Numbered from the stretch's first letter, positions 17,959 through 27,192 are shown. The stretch is 37,783 nt of DNA from an uncultured Bacteroidales bacterium (GCA_902770725.1 CACXUA010000004.1:1-37783); one strand, 5' to 3'. Numbers and translations are program-made. Notes: generated by a model not told the origin, from the letters alone.

Positions 17959-20379
17959 TCAGCTTCTGAACACCTTTTTGCCGTTCCTGATGTAGAGTCC
18001 TGGCTCGTTCATGCTGTCGGTACGGGTGCCGTTGAGGCGGTAGATGATGTTCTGCCGGCTGTTCTCCTTTATCTCGTTCAGGGCATCGTCGTCGCTTGTG
18101 ACGGTCAGGGTCAGGGACTTCGATATGGGTTCGCCTTCGATGCAGATGCAGTACTCATGCTGTCCGGCTGCAAGGCCGGTGAGTGTGATGTTGCCTTCTT
18201 CTGTCTCGAGAGACATTACATCCTGCCAAACGCCATCTTGCATGATGCAAAGTTTGGCAGCCAGCGAGGGATGGAGGTTGCTGTAATGCATGACGATTTC
18301 CTCTCCTGCTTGATACTCTGCCTTGTCTGCACGAAGGCGCGACGGCTTGCCGATGACGAAGTACTGACGCTCGAAAGGCTCTGAGTAGTCGTCGGCCATG
18401 AAGTAACCCACGAAGTAGATACCTTCTGGCAGGGGTGCTGTCCAGTTGTTCGTACCGCTTACGTTGAGTCGAAGCGTGCCGTTAACCTTTGTGTTGTAGA
18501 GCCATGTGGGGCACTTCACGTCCTTTGGCACGAGTCCGGCCTGATAGATGCCCACCCAATCTTTGCTGATGTTGGGAGCATTCGCGAGTGTTATGACGAT
18601 GGCATTTCCCACGTTGTATACGCGTTTGTCGGGCGTCATGGAGAACGACGCGGGGTCGAAAGCCCGATTGGTCACAAAGAGAGGGACGCGAGGCGAGCAC
18701 TCTGTGTAGCCGCCGTCCTGGAATAGCACGGCAAAGTACTCCCCGGCTGCCGAGAGACTGAGATTCAGCGTGCCTGCTGCCACTTCAGTATATGCGTAGG
18801 TTGCCGATGTGTCGCTCGTGCCAGGCTTCTTGCCTTTGGCGTAGATGCCGAGCCAGGCTTCTGTGCCGACAGGAACGCCGCTGAAGGTAGCCTGAATGGT
18901 CTCGTTCACCTTGTAGAACTGCTTGTCGAGCGCGAGGGTCGAGATGTATGAGGCAATGGTGCTGTCCACCCAGTCCGAATAGATGGGGTCTCCTTTGGCT
19001 CCGAAGCAGTTGCATGGACGCACGGCAAAGCGGTAAGCAAAGTCTTTTGGCAGTTCGCCCTCGCCAAAGACGCAGACGACTTCGCCCTCTTCCTTGTTCT
19101 CGCCGAGGTAGCACTTGGGCGAGAAGACGCGCTTCGTAGCGGTGACGTGGCGGACGTCGAGCCAGTCGTATTCCACCTGAACCTCGTAATCGAAGGCACG
19201 CACGCCGGCGTTCTTCTTCAGGACCGTCGGGAAGTGAACCGTCACCTGCTTCTGCGAAACGCCATAACGGTCGGCACCAGAGCCTCCGGTAACAGTAACC
19301 TTTGTGCCTGCAGGGAATTGCGGAATGGAAGCCGACTTGGCGCGATTCTCGAAGGAAAGTGGCTGGGTGACCGAGATGGGCCAGGGAAGATACCAAGCTT
19401 CACCGATGGGTTCGTCATAGACAAACTCGCGCTTCTCGAACGTGATAGCCGAATCATAGACGCGCATCACCATTCCCTGACGTCCGTCCTGCGGGTCCAT
19501 CTTCTGCATCTGCGAAGGCGGTTTGGCCGACCAATCGTCTTGATAGGTGTTTTCGCGTGCCGGCATCGGATAGAGATACTTGAGCGAGGAGGTTCCTATG
19601 CTGGTGAAAGCCCCTTGCCAAAGGTCGCGGTCGTCGTCGAGAGGCGAGTGTGAGTGGCCGGAGAACGCGACGGCATTGGGATAGTTGCTAAGCAACTTTG
19701 TGACCGTTCCGTCGTCTCTGCCCCAAGCCCACGCGCAGTTGCAGGTATCTTTGGGATGCGGATGTTGGATGTAGAAGAAGGGTTTTTCGTCAGCCGTCAG
19801 TTCGGCGTTGTGTTCCTGAAGGAAGTCGGCCAGTCCCGAGATGTGGCTCTGGTTCTCCCAATGCGCGCCAATGAAGTGGTAGCCCTTGATGGTCTTCATC
19901 CAGATGGGCTGATAGTCTTCCTTGAAACATTGTTTCCAAGCAGCCGCAGCCTGTCGTCCGATGCCTTGCGCTTGCGCCGTCTCAGCCCCGACACTGCTGA
20001 TGGTTCCGCCCCAGGTATAGCCCTCCATGTCGTGGTTGCCGTAGATGAAGAGCTGAACTGTCTCTTTGCCGTCGATGCCTTTATTGTTCGGAAAGACTTG
20101 GAACCAAGCATTCGCCACCACTTGCAGCTGCGGCAGGAGCCCCTGGTCGGCCATATCGCCGGCAATGATAACACCGTCCACCTTCAGACTACGGAAGTAT
20201 TCGAGGGTGTGGATGAACGTCTCGGCTGTATCTGCGCCACGCAGATGGATGTCGCTCACAATGCCGATTACGAGATTGGGGTCGCCCAGGGTGGCAATCG
20301 TCTCGGCAAGGGCTGGCGTGCCTAAATAGGCTGCTCCGGCAAGCATACCGGAGCGCTGAAGGAATTCTCGTCTGTTCAT
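17959..20379 (-). CDS. Exported calcineurin-like metallophosphoesterase with SKICH-like repeats
   Basis: The product is 806 aa. It begins MNRREFLQRSGMLAGAAYL, which fits a Tat-type or general signal peptide. The phosphoesterase domain (about 35-330) has the metal-binding set SDIHLRG (D43, H45), GDMAD (D75), GNHD (N115, H116), HPHP and GHSHS. Three beta-rich repeats follow: about 480-575 (EAWLGIY), 580-682 (KDWVGIY) and a degenerate copy at 682-760. They match the two domains of the secreted protein encoded upstream at 20746-22035. The last 35 residues (YRLNGTRTD ... GLYIRNGKKVFRS) form the C-terminal tag found in two other secreted proteins here. The substrate is unknown. The export signal, tag and surface-type repeats suggest a surface or periplasmic enzyme. 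Confidence 0.88.
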   Translation of the reverse strand: MNRREFLQRSGMLAGAAYLGTPALAETIATLGDPNLVIGIVSDIHLRGADTAETFIHTLEYFRSLKVDGVIIAGDMADQGLLPQLQVVANAWFQVFPNNKGIDGKETVQLFIYGNHDMEGYTWGGTISSVGAETAQAQGIGRQAAAAWKQCFKEDYQPIWMKTIKGYHFIGAHWENQSHISGLADFLQEHNAELTADEKPFFYIQHPHPKDTCNCAWAWGRDDGTVTKLLSNYPNAVAFSGHSHSPLDDDRDLWQGAFTSIGTSSLKYLYPMPARENTYQDDWSAKPPSQMQKMDPQDGRQGMVMRVYDSAITFEKREFVYDEPIGEAWYLPWPISVTQPLSFENRAKSASIPQFPAGTKVTVTGGSGADRYGVSQKQVTVHFPTVLKKNAGVRAFDYEVQVEYDWLDVRHVTATKRVFSPKCYLGENKEEGEVVCVFGEGELPKDFAYRFAVRPCNCFGAKGDPIYSDWVDSTIASYISTLALDKQFYKVNETIQATFSGVPVGTEAWLGIYAKGKKPGTSDTSATYAYTEVAAGTLNLSLSAAGEYFAVLFQDGGYTECSPRVPLFVTNRAFDPASFSMTPDKRVYNVGNAIVITLANAPNISKDWVGIYQAGLVPKDVKCPTWLYNTKVNGTLRLNVSGTNNWTAPLPEGIYFVGYFMADDYSEPFERQYFVIGKPSRLRADKAEYQAGEEIVMHYSNLHPSLAAKLCIMQDGVWQDVMSLETEEGNITLTGLAAGQHEYCICIEGEPISKSLTLTVTSDDDALNEIKENSRQNIIYRLNGTRTDSMNEPGLYIRNGKKVFRS

Positions 20380-20396
20380 GTTTCTTTTTAATGTGG

Positions 20397-20429
20397 CTGC
20401 CTCCCCTGGCGTTTGCGGAAGGGAGGCAG
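20397..20429 (-). promoter_or_regulatory. Hairpin in the leader of the metallophosphoesterase gene
   Basis: Perfect 9-bp arms CTGCCTCCC (20397-20405) and GGGAGGCAG (20421-20429) lie between the 60-aa peptide gene and the phosphoesterase start (18 nt away). No T-run follows on the minus strand, so a processing, stability or attenuation role is more likely than full termination. Confidence 0.55.
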
Positions 20430-20474
20430 TTGCTTTTGTCTTCTATTATATTATATAATGTATATATGCGAGTC

Positions 20475-20657
20475 TTACCATTCGATGTCCCACAGGTTGG
20501 ATGAGGCCTTGACATCGGCATTTTCAAGGTCATCGTCAGGATTGCCTATCTCGAGGTCGGAAGGACCATTCACGTTGGTGATGCTGGCAGCAATTATCTG
20601 ATCAACGACAACGTTCTCTTCTACTATTGTCTCGGGGTTGATATATGTCTTTTTCAT
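20475..20657 (-). CDS. Short peptide gene of the MKKxYxxP type
   Basis: The product is 60 aa, starting MKKTYINPETIVEE and ending SSNLWDIEW. The pattern is a short basic start with Tyr and Pro, a hydrophobic middle (VVVDQIIAAS), an acidic Gly/Asp/Asn-rich stretch (DLEIGNPDDDLENAD) and a tryptophan-containing end. Small peptides of this pattern are frequent in Prevotella-like genomes and are mostly unannotated. There is no clear lipobox or membrane helix. It lies between two genes for secreted proteins that share domains, all on the minus strand, with hairpins on both sides. A secreted peptide or modified-peptide precursor is possible but unproven; no modifying enzyme gene is adjacent. Confidence 0.65.
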   Translation of the reverse strand: MKKTYINPETIVEENVVVDQIIAASITNVNGPSDLEIGNPDDDLENADVKASSNLWDIEW

Positions 20658-20708
20658 CTTGGTATTTTACTATTTGACAATTACTATTTAGCCATATTGT
20701 AATTTTCT

Positions 20709-20730
20709 CCCCTCTCCTACGGGAGAGGGG
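20709..20730. terminator. CCCCTCTCC/GGAGAGGGG hairpin after the SKICH-like protein gene
   Basis: Perfect 9-bp arms (20709-20717, 20722-20730) with a TACG loop lie 16 nt after the minus-strand stop at 20746. On the minus strand the hairpin is preceded by GCCTCACCCCCAA and followed by GAGAAAATT. This is a dispersed intergenic element seen widely in Bacteroidota and other bacteria. It may act as a terminator, but lacks a good T-run. Confidence 0.55.
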
Positions 20731-20745
20731 TTGGGGGTGAGGCTT

Positions 20746-22035
20746 CTATCTCAGTACTTTCTTTCCGTTCACGATGTTGATGCCCTTTTGCATCTTGCTG
20801 ATGCGCTGACCTGCCACATTGTAGATAGCTTCGCCCTGGCCGAGGTTGGCGTTGAGCTCGTTGATAGAGGTCTCGAAGTCGCCGATGAACATCTTAACGG
20901 GAGCATCAGTCTTGGCCTGGATGTATGCGCGGAAGGCATTCATGTTGGTATTGCCCTTGCTCTTGTAGAGCTTGCCGCCACCGATGAAGTAGTCGCCTTC
21001 AGCCACGGTCATGGGAGCATAGGTGCCCACGAAGTCGAAGTTCTTGCCTTCCACCTTTGGGTCAGCAGTGGGGCCGATAATCCTCACGTTCTCGAACACC
21101 TGCGAATCGCTGGCTTTGGTAGCCTTCACAAGGACGGGGACATTGGCTGAGATGGTGCTGGTTTCGGTGAAGTTGATGGTGGCGTTGTTGGCATCGTCGC
21201 TATTCTCTGAGAAAGCATACACCTTTGTGCCATCACCAAAGGCGGCAGCTACCTGCTCGGCTGTGAGGTCGAAGGGCAGGCAGACGGTGTTGTAACCCTC
21301 CTTGATAGTGCGACTGATAGTGACATCGGCCAGTAGTTTTGCAGGAGCAAAAGTGTTTTCAAAAGTTTCATTGAAAGTCTTTGTGCCTTTTACTACTGTA
21401 TAGGATATGCGATCAAACACCTCGTAATATCCGTCCTTGAACAGGTAGGTGATATAGTATTCGCCAGGTTCGTCGAAACCGTCATGTTGGTCGAAGTTTG
21501 GTGTGCCCGGAACGTTGAGTGTCATAGAACCATTGGTATTGCCATCTACATATCTGTAGGAGGTGGATATTTGCTCATTTCCACCAGGGGTGTGGCCTTT
21601 ATGATATATGCCTATCCAGTCTTTATCGAAGGCAGGAGCATTCTCCCAAGTAATAGTAATGGGTTCGCCCACGGTATAAACTTCCTTGTCTAAAGACATT
21701 TTGAAATTCTTAGCTCTTCCGCATACAATGAAATACTTTCGGTCCAACTCTGTATAGCCATCGTTCTCGTAAATCCCTGCATAATAGAGATTCTCTTCAT
21801 TTAGAGAATTGAAAGTGAGGTCGCCACTGGCGTTTTGTGCATATATCCATTGGATTGACGGACTAGGTTTATCGTACTTATATATTCCTACCCAGTCTTT
21901 GGCGTAGTTAGAGCCTTCGTAGTGAATTGTGATGTCCTCTCCTGGGGCCCAGACGCGATTGATACTAATGGATGTCTGTGCCATGCAAAGGCAGGGCAAC
22001 AATAGCCCTAAGGCTAAAGTAGTAATTTTTTTCAT
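20746..22035 (-). CDS. Secreted protein with two SKICH-like domains and C-terminal tag
   Basis: The product is 429 aa. A signal peptide covers 1-19 (cut near CMAQ). Domain 1 (23-105) reads APGEDITIHYEG, KDWVGIYKY, then YYAGIYENDGYTE and YFIV. Domain 2 (112-215) reads YTVGEPITITWEN, KDWIGIYHKG, YYITYLFKDGYYEVFDR. These match the repeats of the phosphoesterase at 17959 and resemble SKICH domains. Residues 220-385 form a beta-rich segment (NTVCLPFDLTAEQ, YFIGGGKLYKSKG, MNAFRAYI) common in Prevotella surface proteins. The end (AIYNVAGQRISKMQKGINIVNGKKVLR) is the shared C-terminal tag. No enzyme motif is visible, so a binding or accessory role is the best guess. Confidence 0.8.
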   Translation of the reverse strand: MKKITTLALGLLLPCLCMAQTSISINRVWAPGEDITIHYEGSNYAKDWVGIYKYDKPSPSIQWIYAQNASGDLTFNSLNEENLYYAGIYENDGYTELDRKYFIVCGRAKNFKMSLDKEVYTVGEPITITWENAPAFDKDWIGIYHKGHTPGGNEQISTSYRYVDGNTNGSMTLNVPGTPNFDQHDGFDEPGEYYITYLFKDGYYEVFDRISYTVVKGTKTFNETFENTFAPAKLLADVTISRTIKEGYNTVCLPFDLTAEQVAAAFGDGTKVYAFSENSDDANNATINFTETSTISANVPVLVKATKASDSQVFENVRIIGPTADPKVEGKNFDFVGTYAPMTVAEGDYFIGGGKLYKSKGNTNMNAFRAYIQAKTDAPVKMFIGDFETSINELNANLGQGEAIYNVAGQRISKMQKGINIVNGKKVLR

Positions 22036-22060
22036 GCTTTTGATAATTAATGTTAATATT

Positions 22061-22084
22061 ATCGTGATTTTATCTTTTCACGAT
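22061..22084. promoter_or_regulatory. ATCGTGA/TCACGAT inverted repeat next to the -7 element
   Basis: Perfect 7-bp arms (22061-22067, 22078-22084) separated by 10 nt lie just downstream of the -7 element on the minus strand, at or near the transcription start. It could be an operator for a dimeric repressor or a 5' stem-loop in the mRNA. Confidence 0.5.
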
Positions 22085-22085
22085 G

Positions 22086-22116
22086 CAAATATAGGAAAAT
22101 ATGCAATACATCCAAG
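22086..22116 (-). promoter_or_regulatory. Promoter of the 20746-22035 gene
   Basis: On the minus strand TATATTTG (22086-22093) is a perfect TAnnTTTG -7 element. A weak -33 element CTTG (22113-22116) lies 19 nt upstream, the usual spacing. The start codon is about 50 nt downstream. Confidence 0.6.
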
Positions 22117-22395
22117 AAAAATCTATTTTTTTATATATATATTGCGAAAGGTCGAAAAAAGTTGGCGAGATGAGGGCGTAAAGCGACTGAAGAAACGTGC
22201 CGAGATGGTACTCTGATTGAGAATTTTGGTTCCGCGAATCATGATGAGTAAAAAGGTAAAAATGGTCCGATTCGACACTCCTTTTTTTTCGAAATTCTAA
22301 GTTGCTCAGGCAGAGATACTACGCGAAGGGATTTGCATCTACATGTATGTGCAAACAACCCGGCACGCCAGGTTGGGTAACGAGGCAAGAAAAAT
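22117..22395. other. Intergenic DNA without a recognised gene
   Basis: About 280 bp upstream of the promoter above. It starts AT-rich (ATATATATA near 22135) and then becomes GC-mixed. Two small inverted repeats are visible near 22335-22375 (TTTGCAT/TATGTGCAAA and AACC/GGTT around CGGCACGCCA). No convincing ORF, tRNA or promoter was found. Confidence 0.5.
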
Positions 22396-22473
22396 GGGGG
22401 CAAGGAGCAAGGAGAAAGAGGCAAGAGAATACAGTCGGCCCTTAGCGGCATCCAAGACAATCCTCTTGCCCCC
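22396..22473 (-). terminator. Long-stem structured 3' region of the ATP-grasp operon
   Basis: GGGGGCAAG (22396-22404) and CTTGCCCCC (22465-22473) are perfect complements enclosing about 60 nt. An internal GGCAAGAG can also pair with CTCTTGCC, so two alternative stems are possible. The right arm lies 18 nt after the stop at 22492 on the minus strand, so it is the likely 3' end of the operon. On the minus strand ATTTTTCTTG follows the stem, giving a short T-run. Confidence 0.5.
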
Positions 22474-22491
22474 AAACTTATAAAATATGAA

Positions 22492-23451
22492 TTAAGAAAA
22501 GGCTTCCACCTCGGCGGAGTAGTGCCCGTAGATGTATTCCACCACCATGCGGCCGTAGCGACCCTGTTCGGCCACGAGGCACGAGACGAGGCCCATCGTC
22601 CATCGCCAATTGACCTCTATGCAGGGACAAATACCTTCCTGGGCCAACATCATATCGATGCCGACTGGACCAGCGTAGTCAAAACGGCTCAGGCGCGCTG
22701 TCCACCAAGCCCGTATCTCTTGGAGGTATTGCAAAGGAATGTATTGAGCCAGCCAAGCGAGCTTCTGTTCTTCGGGTGCCACCCAATTCCCCAAGTACGC
22801 TCCTCGCTCGTTGGTGTAGAAGAGGGACAAGCCTCGATACTCAACTCCGCCCTTTCCATCGAGCCAGAACTCAAGGGCGAAGTCGGTCACTTTATGCATG
22901 AACTGCTCCACAACAATGCTTCCCTGTGCCTTCAGAATGCGGCTGGCCCAAGCCTTCCATTGTGGATTGTCCGTCTTCATCAACCCCCTTCCGCTACTGC
23001 TCCATGGCGATTTCAGCAAAGCCTCGCCAAACTCGTTTGCAGTTTCCTCTGCCTCCTCGATGCTCCGACACAGGACAGAATTGCCTGCGAAGTGTCCGTC
23101 GAGAGGCAATTCGCTTCGAAGTTCCTGCAAGAGAGATACGGCAGTTTGTCTGTGGGAAAGTTGTCTGATTTGCTCCAACTCCTTCCGGGAAGGTAAAAGC
23201 GACTCCTGAACGCCTGCTTGTTTGAGTTGATGACAAAGTGCTGGACTCCATCCCCAAGGCAGAATACGCGTGTCGTCCGACAGATTGAGCCGCTCCTCGC
23301 CGTTCCAAACGATGTCCTCCTCATCAGCCCACCACTGCGGAAGCCACCAAAGTTCACGCCGCATCTGCTGGATCTGGACAGGTGGCGTGTAGCCCGGATG
23401 CCCGTCGGCAAGGGCCATATCGTTCTCTGGATTGAAGACGTAGAGCGTCAT
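22492..23451 (-). CDS. ATP-grasp-like protein
   Basis: The product is 319 aa, starting MTLYVFNPENDMALADG. ATP-grasp-like features are the LLKSPWSSSGRGL segment (lysine plus Ser/Gly-rich loop, near 146-158), VVEQFMHKVTDFALEFW, and the metal-binding end GPVGIDMM ... CIEVNWRWTMG (E and N ligands). No signal peptide or membrane segment is seen. ATP-grasp enzymes join a carboxylate to an amine or thiol using ATP; the substrate here is not known. The start is only 3 nt after the stop of the large fusion gene, so the two form an operon and probably share a pathway. Confidence 0.75.
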   Translation of the reverse strand: MTLYVFNPENDMALADGHPGYTPPVQIQQMRRELWWLPQWWADEEDIVWNGEERLNLSDDTRILPWGWSPALCHQLKQAGVQESLLPSRKELEQIRQLSHRQTAVSLLQELRSELPLDGHFAGNSVLCRSIEEAEETANEFGEALLKSPWSSSGRGLMKTDNPQWKAWASRILKAQGSIVVEQFMHKVTDFALEFWLDGKGGVEYRGLSLFYTNERGAYLGNWVAPEEQKLAWLAQYIPLQYLQEIRAWWTARLSRFDYAGPVGIDMMLAQEGICPCIEVNWRWTMGLVSCLVAEQGRYGRMVVEYIYGHYSAEVEAFS

Positions 23452-23454
23452 AAT

Positions 23455-26400
23455 TCAGGACAGACGCTTGATTTGTACGTCTGTGTAGTAGTGCTTGAGG
23501 ATTTGCTTGTAGCTGAAGCCTCGCTCTCCCATCACTGCAGCACCGATTTGGCAAAGGCCTACGCCGTGTCCCCAACCGCGTCCGTGTAGTACGAATCGGC
23601 CAGGAATACCACCTCTGACGTTCTTCGTCTCGATGGTAAAGGCGCTGCTCTTCAGGTGAGACGTGCTGAGCAATCGGCGAATCTCAAGTTCCTTGCCGAT
23701 GATGAAAGCCTTGTCTTTGCCCACGATACGCAGCTTGCTGATGTGTCCGCCGGGTCCTTTCTCCACAATCTCTAAACCGAGAATCGGTCCCAGATCCATC
23801 TTCAAATGGCTCGTGATGCGTTCGTGGATCTCTTCCTGCGACAGCTCTTCCGTCCATTCATAGAAGTCGTGCGTCTCGAGGTCGTAGTCGTTGAGGACCT
23901 GTCGAAGTATCTTCTTATCACTTGTGTTGCAGTAGGGGTCTTTGACGGACCGCAGGTAAGGAACCTCGATGTTCTCCCAGCAGTACTGATACTCGTTGGT
24001 CTGTCCGCCACAACACTTGCCGAAGCGCGTGTCGCAAACCTTTCCGTCGTACATCAGGACCTGCCCTCGCGTGGCATTCACGGCTTCCGCAACCTGCGGA
24101 TTGCTTGCCCTCGTGATGCCTTGATAGCGCTGGCAGTGGTCGTCGGCACAGACGTCGAAGATGGTGTGATCCTCCCTATCGTACCAACGGATGCTTTCGC
24201 CTTCGCCCTTGACGAACGTGAAGAACGGCGCTGGCTGCCCGGCTCTTTCCTGACGACGCTGCATCTGGGCGTAGAGCCAACTGCGGCTGATGACGGCAGC
24301 AGCCTTCAGGAACTCGAGCGAACAACTGCTCTTCATCTCGCTGCTGATGACACTCGTCAGGTAATCCTCGACGGGCAGGATGTTGATTGCCACAATCTTG
24401 TCCTCGTCAACCACAAGCTTGAGGATGCCGCTGAAGGTCTGTGATTCTTGCCGCTCCCAATGGAACTTCTGTCCGATGGTGACGCCGTGAAGCGTGAACG
24501 AAGCCCCATCTTCCTGAGGACGGAACGTCAGCTCTTGATAGACATTGTCCTTCCACCGGATGCCACCCTCGGTGTATTCTGCTATTTGCTCGCCTGTCAC
24601 CTCTGTGCCTTTGGCTTGATAAGGACTGTTCATGCAGAAACGGATGGCTGTGTCCTTCATGATGCCGACTGATACAACCTGATTGATGGCTGGCATATCG
24701 TCCTTCTTTTCTTCTCCATCTGTAGCAGTCCCTTCAGCTTTGTCTGTAAGTTGAGTGATGATAGGCTTGAGTTCCTCTTCGCTTAGCGTCACTTCCTTGA
24801 GGATGCTTGCTGCTTTTTCTGCCGTCAGCGCCTTGAAGTCCTGTTCTCTTGGCGTGATGAAGAGGCCGCACATATCGAGTGCTCCAGGGCTTATCAGGAG
24901 TTGCTCTTTTCCTTCTGCATAATAGCAATCGGGACGATGCTTGCTGCGAGGGAAGATGAGCGTCACGATTTCGTCTGGCCTACTTGCTGTTCCTTTCTCA
25001 CGCCAGCAGACGATGTTCAAGCGAGGTTCTGTCTCGTCGCCTATCACGGGCAGAGCCTTATAGACGCGTTGGCAGAGCAGGCTGTCGCTTTCTGTCGGGA
25101 GGCTGCGAATGACGAAGACGGGGCAAGCGTAACCTTCCAAGAGATAAAGGCCCGGACGATTACCCACGTTGCCCGCTTCCTCCATAGAGGCCATTTGCTC
25201 GCCCGTTAAAGGATAGAGCTTCCTGAGTCCCTTCTCGTACATCGTCCAGTCGCGTTCAAGGGGAGCAATGCCGCGACTTCCTGCCTGCAAATGCATATGG
25301 TCAGGACACGACGCGCCACAGAGCGGGCCGTTGTAGAAGACGATGTGCTTCGGCATGTCCCATGCCATCTTACGAAGCGTGCCGAAGCTGCTGTAGATGC
25401 TCTGAGGCGTGTGTCGTCGCATCGGGATAGTAAAGTGCTGAGGCAGGATGGGGTAGGGGTTGACGAGAATCTGATAGTGCTTCTCTGTCATCAGTTTGTG
25501 CTGCTCCTTCGGTCGGTTGTTGTCACAGAGGAAGCAGGGGCGTTCGCTGATTGTCTTCTTGTCTATAGCGGCTCCAGTGGAGACGATTCGGGCGGGATTA
25601 AATTGAGCCGCCATCATCATCTCGCCAAGGGGCAGTTCCTTTGTCTGCACGCCTTCCTCCAGTGCCTTATATCGTTCGGCAGCTTCAGGCCAATCTTGCA
25701 GTTCCTTTTGGAAGAAAGCTTCAATCTCCTCCTCTGTCACTTTATGTTGCCAGAGCAGGTTGAGTTGCTGGCGAGCCTTGATCTCGAGGGTGCGCAGGTG
25801 GTCCTTGTAGGTGTTGTTCTTGTTGATCTTGTCTTGACTGAGAGCGGCATCGCTGTTGCCTTCCCAGCGACGGCAGAGATACACCTCGTCGTAGATGCGT
25901 CCGATGCGGTAGCGTCGGCTTATCATGAGGCCGAGTGCATAGTCCTCTCCATAGCTAGTGTTGGGAATCTGCAACGCTCTCAAGACGGGCGTGAAGAAGG
26001 CACGAGGAGCGCCCAAGCCGTTGATGCGCAGAGCATTGTTGCGTCCATTCTGGAGCGTCCACTCGCGATGGTCGATGAGGCCAGGCGGAAGGGTGTTCAG
26101 TTGGAAGTCGCACATACGGTACGAGCCTATCACCATCGCAGCACCTTCAGCATAGAAGGCATCCACCATTCGCTGCAATGTTTGTGGCGAGGAGTAGAGG
26201 TCGTCGCTGTCGAGCTGCACCACGAAGCGTCCCACCAAAGGATGATGTACAGCCGTATTCCAGCAGCCACCGATGCCCAAGTCGTTGCGCTCAGGGATAA
26301 TGTGAATGACGCGTTCGTCGGCAGAGAACTCGTCGATGGCTTCCGTTGTGCCGTCTGTCGAGCCGTTATCAACTACGATGAGGTTGAATGGGAAGGTCGT

Positions 26401-27171
26401 TTCCTGTTCCAAGACACTACGAATGGCGTCGCGAATGGTTCGCTCGCGGTTGCGAACGGGAATGACGACAGAAGCCTCGACTGCAAACTCGCCTTCCGAG
26501 AAGTTCACCTCGTCGTATTCGTCGCCATGCAAGTAAGCGTTCAAGGCGCGAAGATGCCGCGTGCAAGCCCGTTCCATTTCCACCTGACGGCTGCGATTGC
26601 GGGGGTCAACATAGTCGAACTGCTTCTCTCCGCTCAGCCTCGTGTCGTGCTCCACCTCAGTATAAAGGAACTCGTCGATGTGCAGAGGCAGTTGCTTGCG
26701 GCTGATGAAGAGCCTGAGGTCATAGAGGGCAGCGAACTGATAGTTATGCAAGTTTTCCTGAGCGACATACTCCTTCAGTACCTCCGTACGGAAGAGGAGA
26801 AGCGAACCCATTTGAAAGTCGTCGCGAACAGAACCGAGCTGATAGTCGATGAGAGGCATAGCGTGACGTTCTCCGTCGGGAGAGAGGCTGTAGTGGTCGC
26901 TATACATCATCAGCGCCTGGCTGTCCTCTGCAATTGTGAGCAGTCGTGTGAGGGCATGATAGCCGAGCTGCAGCGTGTCGTACTTACAATATAATAATGT
27001 ATAGGGAGCCGTTGCGGTCTCAGCGATGCGCTTGATGGTTCGGGTGTTTCCCGGGCCTTCTTCGCGCAGAAAATTGACGCTTTGCACTTGCGGCTCAGCC
27101 TTCAGGCTTTCCAGAGTCTCCCCCGCCTGCTCGTCGCTCTGCCAAGGGATGAAGCAATCGATGTGTAGCAT
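23455..27171 (-). CDS. Glycosyltransferase / DUF4922 (HIT-GalT-like) / SpoIID fusion protein
   Basis: I chose the ATG at 27171 (1238 aa, [10 protein letters not shown]); a longer frame starting at 27222 would overlap the promoter. Residues 1-230 look like a degenerate GT-A fold. Residues 232-445 are a GT2 glycosyltransferase ([22 protein letters not shown], DxD-like LDSDD near 321-324, GEDYALG). Residues 530-790 are DUF4922, related to HIT/GalT nucleotidyl transferases, with CxxC (546, 549) and HMHLQ (625-629). Residues about 928-1233 are a SpoIID/LytB domain ([52 protein letters not shown]). No signal peptide is visible, although SpoIID domains normally act on peptidoglycan outside the cytoplasm. 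It is followed at 3 nt by an ATP-grasp-like gene. Enzyme activities are family-based; the combined pathway is unknown. Confidence 0.88.
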   Translation of the reverse strand: MLHIDCFIPWQSDEQAGETLESLKAEPQVQSVNFLREEGPGNTRTIKRIAETATAPYTLLYCKYDTLQLGYHALTRLLTIAEDSQALMMYSDHYSLSPDGERHAMPLIDYQLGSVRDDFQMGSLLLFRTEVLKEYVAQENLHNYQFAALYDLRLFISRKQLPLHIDEFLYTEVEHDTRLSGEKQFDYVDPRNRSRQVEMERACTRHLRALNAYLHGDEYDEVNFSEGEFAVEASVVIPVRNRERTIRDAIRSVLEQETTFPFNLIVVDNGSTDGTTEAIDEFSADERVIHIIPERNDLGIGGCWNTAVHHPLVGRFVVQLDSDDLYSSPQTLQRMVDAFYAEGAAMVIGSYRMCDFQLNTLPPGLIDHREWTLQNGRNNALRINGLGAPRAFFTPVLRALQIPNTSYGEDYALGLMISRRYRIGRIYDEVYLCRRWEGNSDAALSQDKINKNNTYKDHLRTLEIKARQQLNLLWQHKVTEEEIEAFFQKELQDWPEAAERYKALEEGVQTKELPLGEMMMAAQFNPARIVSTGAAIDKKTISERPCFLCDNNRPKEQHKLMTEKHYQILVNPYPILPQHFTIPMRRHTPQSIYSSFGTLRKMAWDMPKHIVFYNGPLCGASCPDHMHLQAGSRGIAPLERDWTMYEKGLRKLYPLTGEQMASMEEAGNVGNRPGLYLLEGYACPVFVIRSLPTESDSLLCQRVYKALPVIGDETEPRLNIVCWREKGTASRPDEIVTLIFPRSKHRPDCYYAEGKEQLLISPGALDMCGLFITPREQDFKALTAEKAASILKEVTLSEEELKPIITQLTDKAEGTATDGEEKKDDMPAINQVVSVGIMKDTAIRFCMNSPYQAKGTEVTGEQIAEYTEGGIRWKDNVYQELTFRPQEDGASFTLHGVTIGQKFHWERQESQTFSGILKLVVDEDKIVAINILPVEDYLTSVISSEMKSSCSLEFLKAAAVISRSWLYAQMQRRQERAGQPAPFFTFVKGEGESIRWYDREDHTIFDVCADDHCQRYQGITRASNPQVAEAVNATRGQVLMYDGKVCDTRFGKCCGGQTNEYQYCWENIEVPYLRSVKDPYCNTSDKKILRQVLNDYDLETHDFYEWTEELSQEEIHERITSHLKMDLGPILGLEIVEKGPGGHISKLRIVGKDKAFIIGKELEIRRLLSTSHLKSSAFTIETKNVRGGIPGRFVLHGRGWGHGVGLCQIGAAVMGERGFSYKQILKHYYTDVQIKRLS

Positions 27172-27192
27172 AGTATTTGTTTCTTTTCCCTG

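Noticed and set aside
22160-22280. A possible tRNA (GGTTCC-GCGAATCA resembles a T-arm)
   Set aside because: No acceptor, D or anticodon stem can be paired around it.
25291-26994. A 567-codon open frame on the plus strand
   Set aside because: It is antisense to the glycosyltransferase-DUF4922 fusion and shows no recognisable domain or promoter.
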